Shown piece after piece: positions 1 through 7,073 of a stretch of DNA of 8,798 nucleotides. The position numbers and the translations under genes were made by a program. Where the stretch lies: the NCBI GenBank assembly GCA_017881765.1, contig JADGQN010000181.1:1-8798 (forward strand), written 5' to 3'. The notes under the pieces were generated by a model that saw only the letters and a program-made list of their open reading frames with translations, had not been told where the DNA came from and did no database searches. Source of the DNA: Syntrophobacterales bacterium. Its GTDB lineage: Bacteria > Desulfobacterota > Syntrophorhabdia > Syntrophorhabdales > WCHB1-27. The first letter of the stretch is position 1; each line of letters begins with the position of its first letter.

Positions 1-18
1 GTAGGGATTTGTCTTCAC
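1..18 (-). CDS. Start of a probable FlxA/HydG-like NAD(P)H:acceptor flavoprotein (partial, runs off the left edge)
   Basis: Only six codons are visible. A GTG whose last two bases are the first two of the upstream gene's TGA stop (GTGA overlap) opens the frame M-K-T-N-P-Y and runs out of the window. AAGGA lies at 29-33, ten bases upstream of the GTG. From family knowledge, gamma subunits of sulfhydrogenases and FlxA proteins carry Asn-Pro-Tyr very close to the N-terminus, and the gene after flxB in hdr-flx operons is normally flxA, an FAD- and NAD(P)-binding protein of the ferredoxin-NADP reductase type. The identification therefore rests on gene order, the 4-base overlap and a three-residue match. 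It could still be another gene. Confidence 0.5.
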
Positions 19-1082
19 GTTGCCTCGTTCCTTGAAAGCCTCACCAGGACCTCCCGGATGTCCAGATTAACCGGGCATTCCGTCACACACCGGCCACACC
101 CTACGCATCCGTTCATGTTCACGTTTCCTGGAAGATAACTGAACTTGTGCATGATCCGTTGCCTGAATCGCTCTTTTGCCGACGGCCTTGGGTTGAAACC
201 GGAAGCCTGCCGTGTAAAAAGAGGGAATTGGCAGGAGTCCCATATCCTGATCCTCTCCCCTGACGCTGCCCCACCCTCGTCATACATGTCGAAACAGTGG
301 CACGTGGGACAGAGGTAGGTGCAGATCCCGCAGCTCAGACAGGACTCCGTGAGGTCGTTCCACAAAGGGTCGTTGAAAAACGCTTCCAACCGCTTATCCA
401 GGCCCTCTGCGGCTACCCCCTTCCAGAGAGCCGCCGGGTTCATGAAGGACTCAGCCTCTTTCTTTATCTTCTCCCCTTTGCCAAGGGATTCCTCATCGGC
501 ATCCTCAAAAAGCCTATCGGCCAAAAGGGCCTTTCCTTTTTCGCTGGGTGCCCCGACCAGGTAGCGATCTCCAAGGTCAACGAGGGTGAGATCCGACCCC
601 TCTTGAGAGCAGGGGCCTCCGCCTATGGCAAGGCAGAAGCAGGAGGGATCGGGATGCGTGCACGCCAGGCTGACCACGAGGGCCGTGCGTCTTTTCTCCG
701 CGTAATAGGGATCTTCGGTGATTCCTCCGAAAACTCGGTCCAGGAGGAGGAGCGCCCTTGCATCACAGGGGTGGACCCCAAACAGGACTCGTTCCTCTTC
801 CTCTGTGGAAGCTGCCTCTATCTGGGGACCATCATCCCCATGCCGGTAAGCAAAGAGCCTTTCCGTCTGAGGGAAAAGGGCGCCCTTTGGAGAGTTCTTC
901 GGGTTCCCCTGGCCTAAAACGGGGTCCCGGGCAGACTCGATCCTCTCAAAGAGAAGTGTTTCTCCCTTTCTTACGGGTGCGAATACAAGCCGATCCTGAA
1001 GAAGCGCTTCAAGAAAAGGCTCCAGTCGCTCCTTTCTCAATATGCGGGTAGCTTCTCGCAGCGTTGATGTCCTGGATGTCAT
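15..1082 (-). CDS. flxB: FlxB/HydB-like 4Fe-4S dicluster protein (sulfhydrogenase beta / AsrA family)
   Basis: A 355-residue soluble iron-sulfur protein expected to carry electrons between an NAD(P)H-binding FlxA subunit and the Hdr core. The N-terminal half has the family signature FGVHPCDARALLLLD (residues 101-115) and SLACTHPDPSCFC (138-150). The C-terminal half has two 4Fe-4S motifs, C248-C251-C254-C258 (CLSCGICTYLCP, followed by TCHC at 260-263) and C326-C329-C332-C336 (CVGCGRCVTECP), with WDSCQF (281-286) between them. These motifs and their order match the beta subunit of archaeal sulfhydrogenase, and the length is normal for the family. The ATG overlaps the upstream stop as ATGA, with GGTGG just upstream, so translation is probably coupled. 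Anaerobic sulfite reductase subunit A is the nearest alternative, but the Hdr neighbours favour FlxB. No signal peptide or membrane segment is visible. Confidence 0.85.
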   Translation of the reverse strand: MTSRTSTLREATRILRKERLEPFLEALLQDRLVFAPVRKGETLLFERIESARDPVLGQGNPKNSPKGALFPQTERLFAYRHGDDGPQIEAASTEEEERVLFGVHPCDARALLLLDRVFGGITEDPYYAEKRRTALVVSLACTHPDPSCFCLAIGGGPCSQEGSDLTLVDLGDRYLVGAPSEKGKALLADRLFEDADEESLGKGEKIKKEAESFMNPAALWKGVAAEGLDKRLEAFFNDPLWNDLTESCLSCGICTYLCPTCHCFDMYDEGGAASGERIRIWDSCQFPLFTRQASGFNPRPSAKERFRQRIMHKFSYLPGNVNMNGCVGCGRCVTECPVNLDIREVLVRLSRNEAT

Positions 1083-2032
1083 GGATCCACCATAGGCGGC
1101 CCCGGATCGTCGGCACGAAAAGTCGCGAGAGGGCAGACCTCCTCAAGACTCAGCCCTGCTTCGTGACTGAAAAGGTCCTTCATATCCTTCTGCAGCTTTC
1201 TATTCAGTTTCCTGATATCCACGCCCACCGGACAGGCATGCTCACAAGCCCCGCAGCCAACGCAGCGTCCGGCCAGATGAAAGGCGCGGATCAGGTGAAA
1301 GACCATCGTGTCCGCAAGGTTCGTCGACTTGCCCACCCATTGGGGCTGCGAGCCATCCACAAAACACTCCGGGCAGTAACATAAGGGACAGGCATTTCGG
1401 CACGCGTAGCACCGGATGCACTTGCTCATCTCATCGCGAAGGTAGACCCACCGCGCTTCCTGATCGAGCGCACCAAATTCCTCCACATCGGAGAACCCAT
1501 CCTTCGGCGCCTCTGCGCCCGGCTGCCCCACGAGCAGGTCGTAGAGGGCAGGAACAGGGTGGGTGCAGGCCTTGCAACGTACGTGGAGGAACTCGCGCCG
1601 GTCAAGGACCTCTTCCGAATCGGCTCCTTTCAAGATCAGCTTCTCCCCGGTCTCGTCATCCTCGACAATTGAGCCGCGACCCATCTTTGCCTCTATCCTC
1701 GACCCGTCGATCATACCTTTGCACGCCACACCGATAATGACGACCTGATCCCTGACGACCTGGTTTTCCTTGATCAACTCGACGAGGGCGCGGCTGTCAC
1801 ATCCCTTTGCCACGATAGCCGCCTTCTCCTTCCTCTTGGGCAGATAACGTGCCACATCGGTCTCACAGAATCCGTCCCACACGAGCCTGTCCACGTCCTC
1901 CTCGCACCTTACGAAACAGGGTCTGCTTCGCATTGGCAGGCTTCCCCGCTCAAATCCTATAACGACCTGGACCTGACCCGCCCGCAGGAGTTTGCGGGCA
2001 GCTTCCCTAATCTCTCGGGTGAGCTGCGACAT
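1079..2032 (-). CDS. flxC: FlxC-like 4Fe-4S dicluster protein with FrhB-like N-terminal region
   Basis: A 317-residue predicted cytoplasmic iron-sulfur protein that probably relays electrons between FlxB and MvhD/FlxD. The N-terminal part contains KGCDSRALVELI (residues 77-88), VACKGMIDG (102-110) and RCKACTHPVP (152-161). These recall the FrhB/FdhB-like fold, in which cysteines in such segments hold an extra cluster. The C-terminal part has C205-C208-C211-C215 (CIRCYACRNACP), immediately followed by a cysteine-rich LCYCPEC (217-223), and C257-C260-C263-C267 (CVGCGACEHACP). The start is secured by a strong GGAGG at 2041-2045, eight bases before the ATG, even though it lies inside the preceding gene, giving a 26-base out-of-frame overlap. 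Its position between the MvhD-like and HydB-like genes is that of flxC in hdr-flx operons. The symbol is assigned from this context. The general ferredoxin-type assignment is certain. Confidence 0.78.
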   Translation of the reverse strand: MSQLTREIREAARKLLRAGQVQVVIGFERGSLPMRSRPCFVRCEEDVDRLVWDGFCETDVARYLPKRKEKAAIVAKGCDSRALVELIKENQVVRDQVVIIGVACKGMIDGSRIEAKMGRGSIVEDDETGEKLILKGADSEEVLDRREFLHVRCKACTHPVPALYDLLVGQPGAEAPKDGFSDVEEFGALDQEARWVYLRDEMSKCIRCYACRNACPLCYCPECFVDGSQPQWVGKSTNLADTMVFHLIRAFHLAGRCVGCGACEHACPVGVDIRKLNRKLQKDMKDLFSHEAGLSLEEVCPLATFRADDPGPPMVDP

Positions 2033-2471
2033 GGATTGAACCTCCGGGGGTCTCTTTCACCAGTTTCTTTGAAGGGCCCAGTGCCTTTATCCGGGCTGTC
2101 ACCTGTTCGACCACTTTCGCAAAGCGGGCCCCTTCGGAAGCCGAGACCCAGCTGAACTGCACCCGGCCTTCTTCAAGCCCCGTGTATTCGAGAAGGCTTT
2201 TCAGGACGGCAAATTTTCTCCTCGCACTGTAGTTTCCCGTCAGATAATGGCACTCTCCGGGATGGCAGCCGCTCACCAGCACCCCGTCCGCCCCTTTCTG
2301 CAGGCTCGCCAGAATGAAGAGGGGGTCAATCCTTCCCGAACAGGGTACCCGAACCACCCGCATGTTGGAGGGATACTGGATCCGGCTCGTGCCTGCCAGG
2401 TCTGCCCCTGCGTAGCTACACCAATTGCACAGAAAGGCGACTATTTTAGGTTCCCACGTATCCGATTCCAT
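2007..2471 (-). CDS. flxD: MvhD/FlxD-type iron-sulfur subunit (methyl-viologen-reducing hydrogenase delta family)
   Basis: A 154-residue protein of the MvhD family, which holds a [2Fe-2S] cluster and hands electrons to the flavin of HdrA. The family motifs are all present: CNWCSYAGAD (residues 15-24), PCSGR (43-47), GCHPGECHY (68-76) and the ARRK segment that follows. The five expected cysteines (15, 18, 44, 69, 74) are intact, and none is replaced by selenocysteine, which I recall being reported for the related BamF of Geobacter. The tail after about residue 135 is a little longer than usual and overlaps the next gene. AGAGG lies at 2483-2487, and the gene starts 31 bases after the hdrA stop, the largest gap within this operon. 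Placement directly after hdrA is the standard arrangement, and in some organisms the two are fused. BamF is the closest alternative name. Confidence 0.9.
   Translation of the reverse strand: MESDTWEPKIVAFLCNWCSYAGADLAGTSRIQYPSNMRVVRVPCSGRIDPLFILASLQKGADGVLVSGCHPGECHYLTGNYSARRKFAVLKSLLEYTGLEEGRVQFSWVSASEGARFAKVVEQVTARIKALGPSKKLVKETPGGSIHVAAHPRD
2041..2045 (-). promoter_or_regulatory. Ribosome binding site of the FlxC-like gene
   Basis: On the minus strand GGAGG stands eight bases before the ATG at 2032. It fixes the start of the FlxC-like gene inside the 3' end of the MvhD-like gene and shows that the 26-base overlap is genuine. Confidence 0.75.
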
Positions 2472-2502
2472 TATTACTCACACCTCTACAATTAATCCAC
2501 CT

Positions 2503-5500
2503 TTACAGGGCCTGGATCACAGACCATGTCTGATTGTTACTTACACCACCCAGATCGAGGGCCCCGCTCCTGCAAGAGGCGGCGCAGACTCCGCACCCCT
2601 TGCAGAGGGCCTCGTTGACAACGGAAACCCCGTCTTCAGCCGCTGAAATGGCCTGATAAGGGCAGACATTCCGGCAGACACCGCACCCGCTGCATTTGGC
2701 CGGAGTCACCCTGCTGATGGGTCCCCCTGCCTTGAGCTCTTTCCGGGCAAGGACGGTCATGGCCCGGGAGGCAGCTGCCTGGGCCTGGGCAATGCTCTCG
2801 TCGATAAACTTTGGGCTGTGGGCCGTGCCGCACATGAAGATGCCGTCCGTCGCAAAATCGACCGGGCGAAGCTTCATATGGGCCTCCATGAAGAAGCCGT
2901 CTTCATTGAGGGGCACCTTGAGAAGGCGGGAGAGGGGTCTATTGCCCGCAGGCGGAACCGATGCGGCAGCCACACAGACCATGTCAGCATCGATCTCGAG
3001 TCGCTGACCCAGGATCGGTTCCGTTGCGGTCAGCCTCAGGAAGGCCCTGCCGTCCTCTTCAACGGCCTGGATTTCCGGTTTATCATCCGCTTCGTAACGG
3101 ATGAAGACAACCCCCTGGTCGGACGCCTTCTTGTAGTAATCCTCCTTTAATCCGTATGTCCTCATGTCCCGATAGATGACGTAGACGTCCATCTCCGGCT
3201 TAAGCTCTTTCAGCTTCAGGGCACTTTTCACCGAGTGGGAGCAGCAAACCCGGCTGCAATAAGGTCTTTCCGCATCCCTCGATCCCACGCACTGGATGAA
3301 GACCACAGAATTGCAGTCCTTAAACCGGTCGGCGTTCTTCTCCATCGCCTCGTCCAGTTCGAGAAGGGTCTTCACCCGGTCATCCACGCCGTAGAGGTAC
3401 GATTCCCGGGGCTTCAATTCCTCGGCACCCGTGGCCACTATGGTCACGCCGTGGCGGATCTCCCTCGGGGTCCCTGCGGTGCCCACCCTGACCACGGAGG
3501 TGAAGTTCCCTACATACCCGGAGTACTCTGCCAGCTCCGCATTGGTCATTACCTCAATGAGGTCGTTGCTGCTGACTTCGGCGATAACGCCCTCTACGAA
3601 GCGCCTCACATCCCCTCCCTCGAGGGTTACGGGGATCTTCACGGCCAGTCCGCCCAGGCCATTGCCCTTCTCGATGAGGTGGACTATAATGCCCTGATCG
3701 GCAAGGCTCAGGGCCGCCTTCATACCCGCTATGCCGCCCCCGATGATCAGGGCGGACCGGGTGACCCCGTAGGAGACGCGATAGAGGGGCGAAAGCAAAG
3801 TCGCCCGCGCGACAGCCATACGGAGGAGGTCTTTTGCCTTCTGGGTTGCCCTGGCCTTGTCCGCCATGTGGACGAGTGAACATTGTTCACGGATATTGGC
3901 AAATTCAAAGAGATAGGGGTTGAGGCCTGCCTCGCGAAGGGCGTTCTGAAAGACGGGCTCGTGCGTTCTCGGGGTGCATGCGGCCACCACCACGCGGTTG
4001 AGTCCCTCTTTCTCGATTGTCTTGATGATGTGGCCCACGGAATCGACGGAACAGGCAAAGGTCTCCTCGGCCGCATAAACCACGCCGGGAAGTCCCTTCG
4101 CATATTCGACCGTCCGTGGCACGTCAACGACTTTGGCGATGTTGGTGCCGCAATCGCACACAAAGAGCCCGACCCGGGGCGCCTCCCCCGTGACATCGCG
4201 CTCCTCGGGAAAGACCTTCTCCTCGACCATGGTGCCGCGCTCCTCCCACAGCAGCTGGGAGGCCAGCGATGCAGCGCCGCTAGCCATGGTCACCGCATCG
4301 GGAATATCCATGGGGGCGTGAAAAACACCGCAGTTGAAAACCCCGGCCCTCGATGTCTCCATGGGTGAAAAGGCAGGACTTTCGCAGAATCCGTGTTGAT
4401 TGACCTGTATGGCAAGCTTCCCGGCCAAATCCCGGTTGCCCTCCGGCGCATGCAACCCCACCGAAAGGACCACCAGATCGAACTCCTCATCCCTGACCTC
4501 GGTCCCGTTAGTGCGGTATCTGAGGACCACGTTCTTCGTCTCGGCCCGCTCACCCACTATAGCGGCCTTAGCCCATACGTAACGGACGCCGGCCATATTC
4601 TTGGCCCGCTCGTAGAATCGCTCGAATCCTTTGCCGTAGGCGCGGATATCATTGTGAAGGACGACCGCCTCCATCTCGGGATGGTGCTCTTTCGAAAGGA
4701 TTACCTGTTTCGTCGCGTACATGCAGCATACGGCGGAGCAGTAAGTACAGCCTGAGGATTCGTCCCGTGAACCTACGCACTGAATCCAGGCGATCTTGTG
4801 GGGAACCTTCCCGTCAGAGGGGCGGTACAGCTCACCGCCATTGGGGCCCGAAGCGCTGATCAGCCGCTCGAATTCGAGGCTCGTCACGATATTCGAGAAC
4901 CGATCGTACCCATACTGGCTTTGTGTGAGGGGATCGAAAGGCTCATACCCGGGCGCCAGGATCAGACTCCCGACCTTCAGGGTTGTTGCCTTCGGCTGCT
5001 GGTGGAAATCGATCGCCTTATTCTTACAGGCGGGCACGCAGATCTGGCACTCTTTTCTGGTGAGAAAGAGACATCGGGTGGCATCGACTATCGATTTGGC
5101 CGGCACCGCCTGGGGAAAGTGGACATGAATACACTTTGTCTTTGACAGTCCCTCATTATAGACGTCAGGGACAAAGACCGGGCAGTACTCAGAGCAGGTG
5201 CCGCACCCCGTGCATTTCTCCTCAGCAACATAGCGGGGCTCTTCGAAAAGGTGGACGTCGAAATCGCCTGCTTCCCCCTCGACGCCCTCGACCTTGGTGT
5301 TCGTGATGATGGTGATGTTGGGATTCGTGGCGCATTCGATGAACTTCGGGGACAGGATACACATGGAACAGTCATTGGTCGGGAATGTCTTGTCCAGCTG
5401 TGACATCTTTCCGCCGATAGCAGGCCTCTTATCGACGAGGTACACCTTGAACCCTGATGCGGCGGCGTCCAGGGCGGCCTGTATCCCGCCCACGCCGGCT

Positions 5501-5574
5501 CCCACCACCATGACCGCCCCAATCCTTTTGCGGGCCGGCACGGGCAGTTGAATTATGTTGTCTTCATGGGGCAT
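2503..5574 (-). CDS. hdrA: Tandem HdrA-like flavoprotein with two FAD domains and multiple 4Fe-4S clusters (BamE-like)
   Basis: A 1023-residue electron-transfer flavoprotein, the probable core of a flavin-based bifurcating complex. The N-terminal half has FAD site GAGVGG (25-30), GGKMSQLDKTFPTNDCSMC (54-72), an inserted ferredoxin (C121-C124-C127-C131, C148, C168, C176-C179-C183) and QCVGSRD with a CC pair (265-284). A classical HdrA N-terminal domain follows (FVCDCGTNIA 471-480, ACTPRTHEP 532-540). Then come a second FAD site GGGIAG (612-617), a second QCVGSRD/VCC block (761-778), and a C-terminal 2x[4Fe-4S] ferredoxin (C961-C964-C967-C971; C991-C994-C997-C1001). It is much longer than ordinary HdrA, at about 650 residues; BamE-type proteins have similar size. 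The second FAD domain lacks both the NDCSMC segment and the inserted ferredoxin, so the halves are not equivalent. The start has GGAG at 5580-5583, and the gene begins 13 bases after the HdrD-like stop. No membrane segments are visible. Confidence 0.93.
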   Translation of the reverse strand: MPHEDNIIQLPVPARKRIGAVMVVGAGVGGIQAALDAAASGFKVYLVDKRPAIGGKMSQLDKTFPTNDCSMCILSPKFIECATNPNITIITNTKVEGVEGEAGDFDVHLFEEPRYVAEEKCTGCGTCSEYCPVFVPDVYNEGLSKTKCIHVHFPQAVPAKSIVDATRCLFLTRKECQICVPACKNKAIDFHQQPKATTLKVGSLILAPGYEPFDPLTQSQYGYDRFSNIVTSLEFERLISASGPNGGELYRPSDGKVPHKIAWIQCVGSRDESSGCTYCSAVCCMYATKQVILSKEHHPEMEAVVLHNDIRAYGKGFERFYERAKNMAGVRYVWAKAAIVGERAETKNVVLRYRTNGTEVRDEEFDLVVLSVGLHAPEGNRDLAGKLAIQVNQHGFCESPAFSPMETSRAGVFNCGVFHAPMDIPDAVTMASGAASLASQLLWEERGTMVEEKVFPEERDVTGEAPRVGLFVCDCGTNIAKVVDVPRTVEYAKGLPGVVYAAEETFACSVDSVGHIIKTIEKEGLNRVVVAACTPRTHEPVFQNALREAGLNPYLFEFANIREQCSLVHMADKARATQKAKDLLRMAVARATLLSPLYRVSYGVTRSALIIGGGIAGMKAALSLADQGIIVHLIEKGNGLGGLAVKIPVTLEGGDVRRFVEGVIAEVSSNDLIEVMTNAELAEYSGYVGNFTSVVRVGTAGTPREIRHGVTIVATGAEELKPRESYLYGVDDRVKTLLELDEAMEKNADRFKDCNSVVFIQCVGSRDAERPYCSRVCCSHSVKSALKLKELKPEMDVYVIYRDMRTYGLKEDYYKKASDQGVVFIRYEADDKPEIQAVEEDGRAFLRLTATEPILGQRLEIDADMVCVAAASVPPAGNRPLSRLLKVPLNEDGFFMEAHMKLRPVDFATDGIFMCGTAHSPKFIDESIAQAQAAASRAMTVLARKELKAGGPISRVTPAKCSGCGVCRNVCPYQAISAAEDGVSVVNEALCKGCGVCAASCRSGALDLGGVSNNQTWSVIQAL

Positions 5575-5587
5575 GACCTCTCCGTAC

Positions 5588-6736
5588 CTACATCACCTCA
5601 GCAACTATCTCCGAAACATCACGAACCTCGAGTCTATCTTCTCTTCCCATGGTGAGCACGCTGTCCTTGAAGTTGAGGATACAGTACGGGCAGGCCGTGG
5701 CAAGGACCTCGGCGCCCAGCTCAACGGCCTGCTCCACGAGGATGTCGGAGAAGCGCTCCCCCTTCTTGGTCTCCATCCAGATCCTTGCGCCACCGCCACC
5801 GCAGCAGAGGCTATGCTCCCGGCTATTCATCTCGTCCATGAGCGTCAGACCCGGGATGTTCCCGAGGATTTTTCGTGGTTCATCGTAGACAGTGCTGTGG
5901 CGTCCCAGATAACAGGGATCGTGATAGACGACCTTCTTGGGGAAAGGTTTCTTAAGCGTGAGTCTCCCCTCGTCTATGGCGCGGGCCAGGTACTGTGTAA
6001 GATGCAACACCTCGAAATTTCCACCCAGGCCGGGATACTCATCCTTGAACGTGACGTAGCAATGGGGCGAGCTGGTGATGATCCGCTTCACCCCCGCTTC
6101 ATGAAAGGCCTTGATATTGCTACCGGCGAGCTTGTCGAAGAGATCGTAGTTGCCGGCCTTTCGTACGCTTTCACCACAGCAGCTCTCCTTGGCGCCGACT
6201 ATCCCGAAGTCCGCTCCGGCCTCCTTCAGTATCCTCGCCGTAGCCCGGGCCACATTCGCCATCTTCGAATCGTAAGCGGGCACGCAGCAGGAGAAATAGA
6301 GCGTCTCTTTCCCCTCGCTCACCGGGGGAATGGCGAGATCACGGGTCCAGTTGATTCTCTCATCCCTGAGACCACCCCATGGGTTGCCCGCATTCTTGAG
6401 ACTCGCCACAGCGCTCCGCAGGCTCGCAGGTACCGCGCGAGGGACGCTATCGGTGGTGATATTTCGGACCGCACGGATCACGTCCGTAATAGTGACCCCC
6501 CTTGGGCAGCGGCTGACGCACATATTGCACGTCGAGCAGAGCCACCAATCTTCCTCGCCAAGCTCCACGAGGCCGAACTTCGACTCGGTAATCATCTTGT
6601 GGGGCAGGAAGGTCCGCACCTGGTTCCAGGGACAGCTGGCGGTACACAGACCGCATTGGAAGCATTTTCGGAACGCTTCTCCGCCGGCCTCTTTAATCAT
6701 CTCTATCGCTTCTTTGAAAGGTGCCGTCACTTTCAT
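5588..6736 (-). CDS. HdrD-like iron-sulfur protein (HdrC-type ferredoxin fused to HdrB-type CCG domains; BamD-like)
   Basis: A 382-residue protein that combines an HdrC-like N-terminus with an HdrB-like C-terminus. It has two 4Fe-4S motifs, C25-C28-C31-C35 (CFQCGLCTASCP) and C67-C70-C73-C77 (CSTCNMCVSRCP). Two CCG regions follow. The first has C150-C151, C186-C187 and SPHC (223-226); the second has C275, C311-C312 and CPYC (349-352). In HdrB these cysteines hold unusual noncubane clusters that act on the substrate. The second site is complete. The first has Ser where the first Cys of CxxC is expected. The frame is open back to 6880, but the 48 extra residues look non-coding, a promoter lies at 6807-6835, and AAGGA (6747-6751) precedes the ATG at 6736, so I use that start. 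This is the first gene of the operon. The substrate is unknown: a disulfide, a quinone-like carrier, or a catalytic partner as for BamD are all possible. Confidence 0.85.
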   Translation of the reverse strand: MKVTAPFKEAIEMIKEAGGEAFRKCFQCGLCTASCPWNQVRTFLPHKMITESKFGLVELGEEDWWLCSTCNMCVSRCPRGVTITDVIRAVRNITTDSVPRAVPASLRSAVASLKNAGNPWGGLRDERINWTRDLAIPPVSEGKETLYFSCCVPAYDSKMANVARATARILKEAGADFGIVGAKESCCGESVRKAGNYDLFDKLAGSNIKAFHEAGVKRIITSSPHCYVTFKDEYPGLGGNFEVLHLTQYLARAIDEGRLTLKKPFPKKVVYHDPCYLGRHSTVYDEPRKILGNIPGLTLMDEMNSREHSLCCGGGGARIWMETKKGERFSDILVEQAVELGAEVLATACPYCILNFKDSVLTMGREDRLEVRDVSEIVAEVM

Positions 6737-6746
6737 GAGTGAGAAA

Positions 6747-6751
6747 TCCTT
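6747..6751 (-). promoter_or_regulatory. Ribosome binding site setting the HdrD-like start
   Basis: AAGGA on the minus strand, ten bases before the ATG at 6736. Together with the promoter further upstream it supports the internal ATG over the upstream one at 6880. Confidence 0.55.
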
Positions 6752-6806
6752 GTCCTGGCCGGGAGGTCGGGATGGCCGCACTCTAGTCTGCCAGGTACAC
6801 CTCCAT

Positions 6807-6835
6807 ATCGTAGAAGAAACTCCAGCCTCTGTCAA
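6807..6835 (-). promoter_or_regulatory. Sigma-70-type promoter of the hdr-flx operon
   Basis: On the minus strand a perfect -35 box TTGACA (6830-6835) is followed after exactly 17 bases by TACGAT (6807-6812), which matches four of six -10 positions including the conserved TA and final T. Transcription would begin near 6800, leaving an untranslated leader of about 64 bases before the ATG at 6736. It is the only place in the long intergenic stretch where I found a well-spaced match on this strand. The assignment is by consensus only. Confidence 0.55.
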
Positions 6836-6841
6836 TGTGGA

Positions 6842-6863
6842 GAGGCTAAGGACTTTAGGCCTC
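6842..6863. promoter_or_regulatory. Imperfect inverted repeat just upstream of the promoter, possible operator
   Basis: GAGGCTAA (6842-6849) and TTAGGCCTC (6855-6863) form an inverted repeat with one extra base in the right arm and a five-base centre. It lies seven bases upstream of the -35 box, with its centre about 50 bases before the predicted transcription start, a usual place for an activator. It matches no regulator motif I recognise, and it could be chance. Confidence 0.3.
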
Positions 6864-6936
6864 GCCATCCCGGAATGCAAGCCGGTATGAGCAACACGTT
6901 CCTTAACCTACGAGTTAGGCCAGTAAAACACAATTC

Positions 6937-6963
6937 AAAAAATCTTATTTGATCATTAAATAA
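6937..6963 (-). terminator. Weak candidate intrinsic terminator (AT-only stem plus T6)
   Basis: Reading the minus strand, an AT-rich dyad (6963-6945, outer arms TTATTT/AAATAA, 8 of 9 positions pairing) is followed after two bases by six T residues (6942-6937). The layout is that of an intrinsic terminator for the upstream DUF362 operon, but a stem almost without GC pairs would be weak. The same dyad could be a protein-binding site. Confidence 0.27.
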
Positions 6964-7073
6964 TTTTATAGAGAACAGGCGAGACCAGGTACGGGTAGAG
7001 GTTAGGGCAAGTATAAAGGTAAAGGTAAATACAAAAGCTAAGGTAGAGGTCAATGCAGGTAGAGGCAAGAGAA

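Noticed and set aside
2007..2471. Selenocysteine in the MvhD-like protein, by analogy with what I recall of BamF
   Set aside because: All five expected cysteines are encoded normally, and no in-frame TGA interrupts the frame.
3235..3879. Plus-strand ORF of 214 codons
   Set aside because: It is a shadow opposite the middle of hdrA, which is continuous and full of recognisable motifs on the minus strand.
5555..6742. Long open frame of 395 codons on the plus strand
   Set aside because: It is antisense to the HdrD-like gene, which has clear 4Fe-4S and CCG motifs. The plus-strand product matches no family I know, and open antisense frames are common opposite GC-rich genes.
6737..6880. N-terminal extension of the HdrD-like gene by 48 codons
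   Set aside because: The extra residues look non-coding, the promoter -35 and -10 boxes lie within this stretch, and the ATG at 6736 has its own ribosome binding site.
6832..7068. Small minus-strand ORF of 78 codons with a hydrophobic, Thr/Phe-rich start
   Set aside because: Its composition is a by-product of the purine-rich repeat read in frame. It runs through the dyads and the promoter -35 box, and has no family resemblance.
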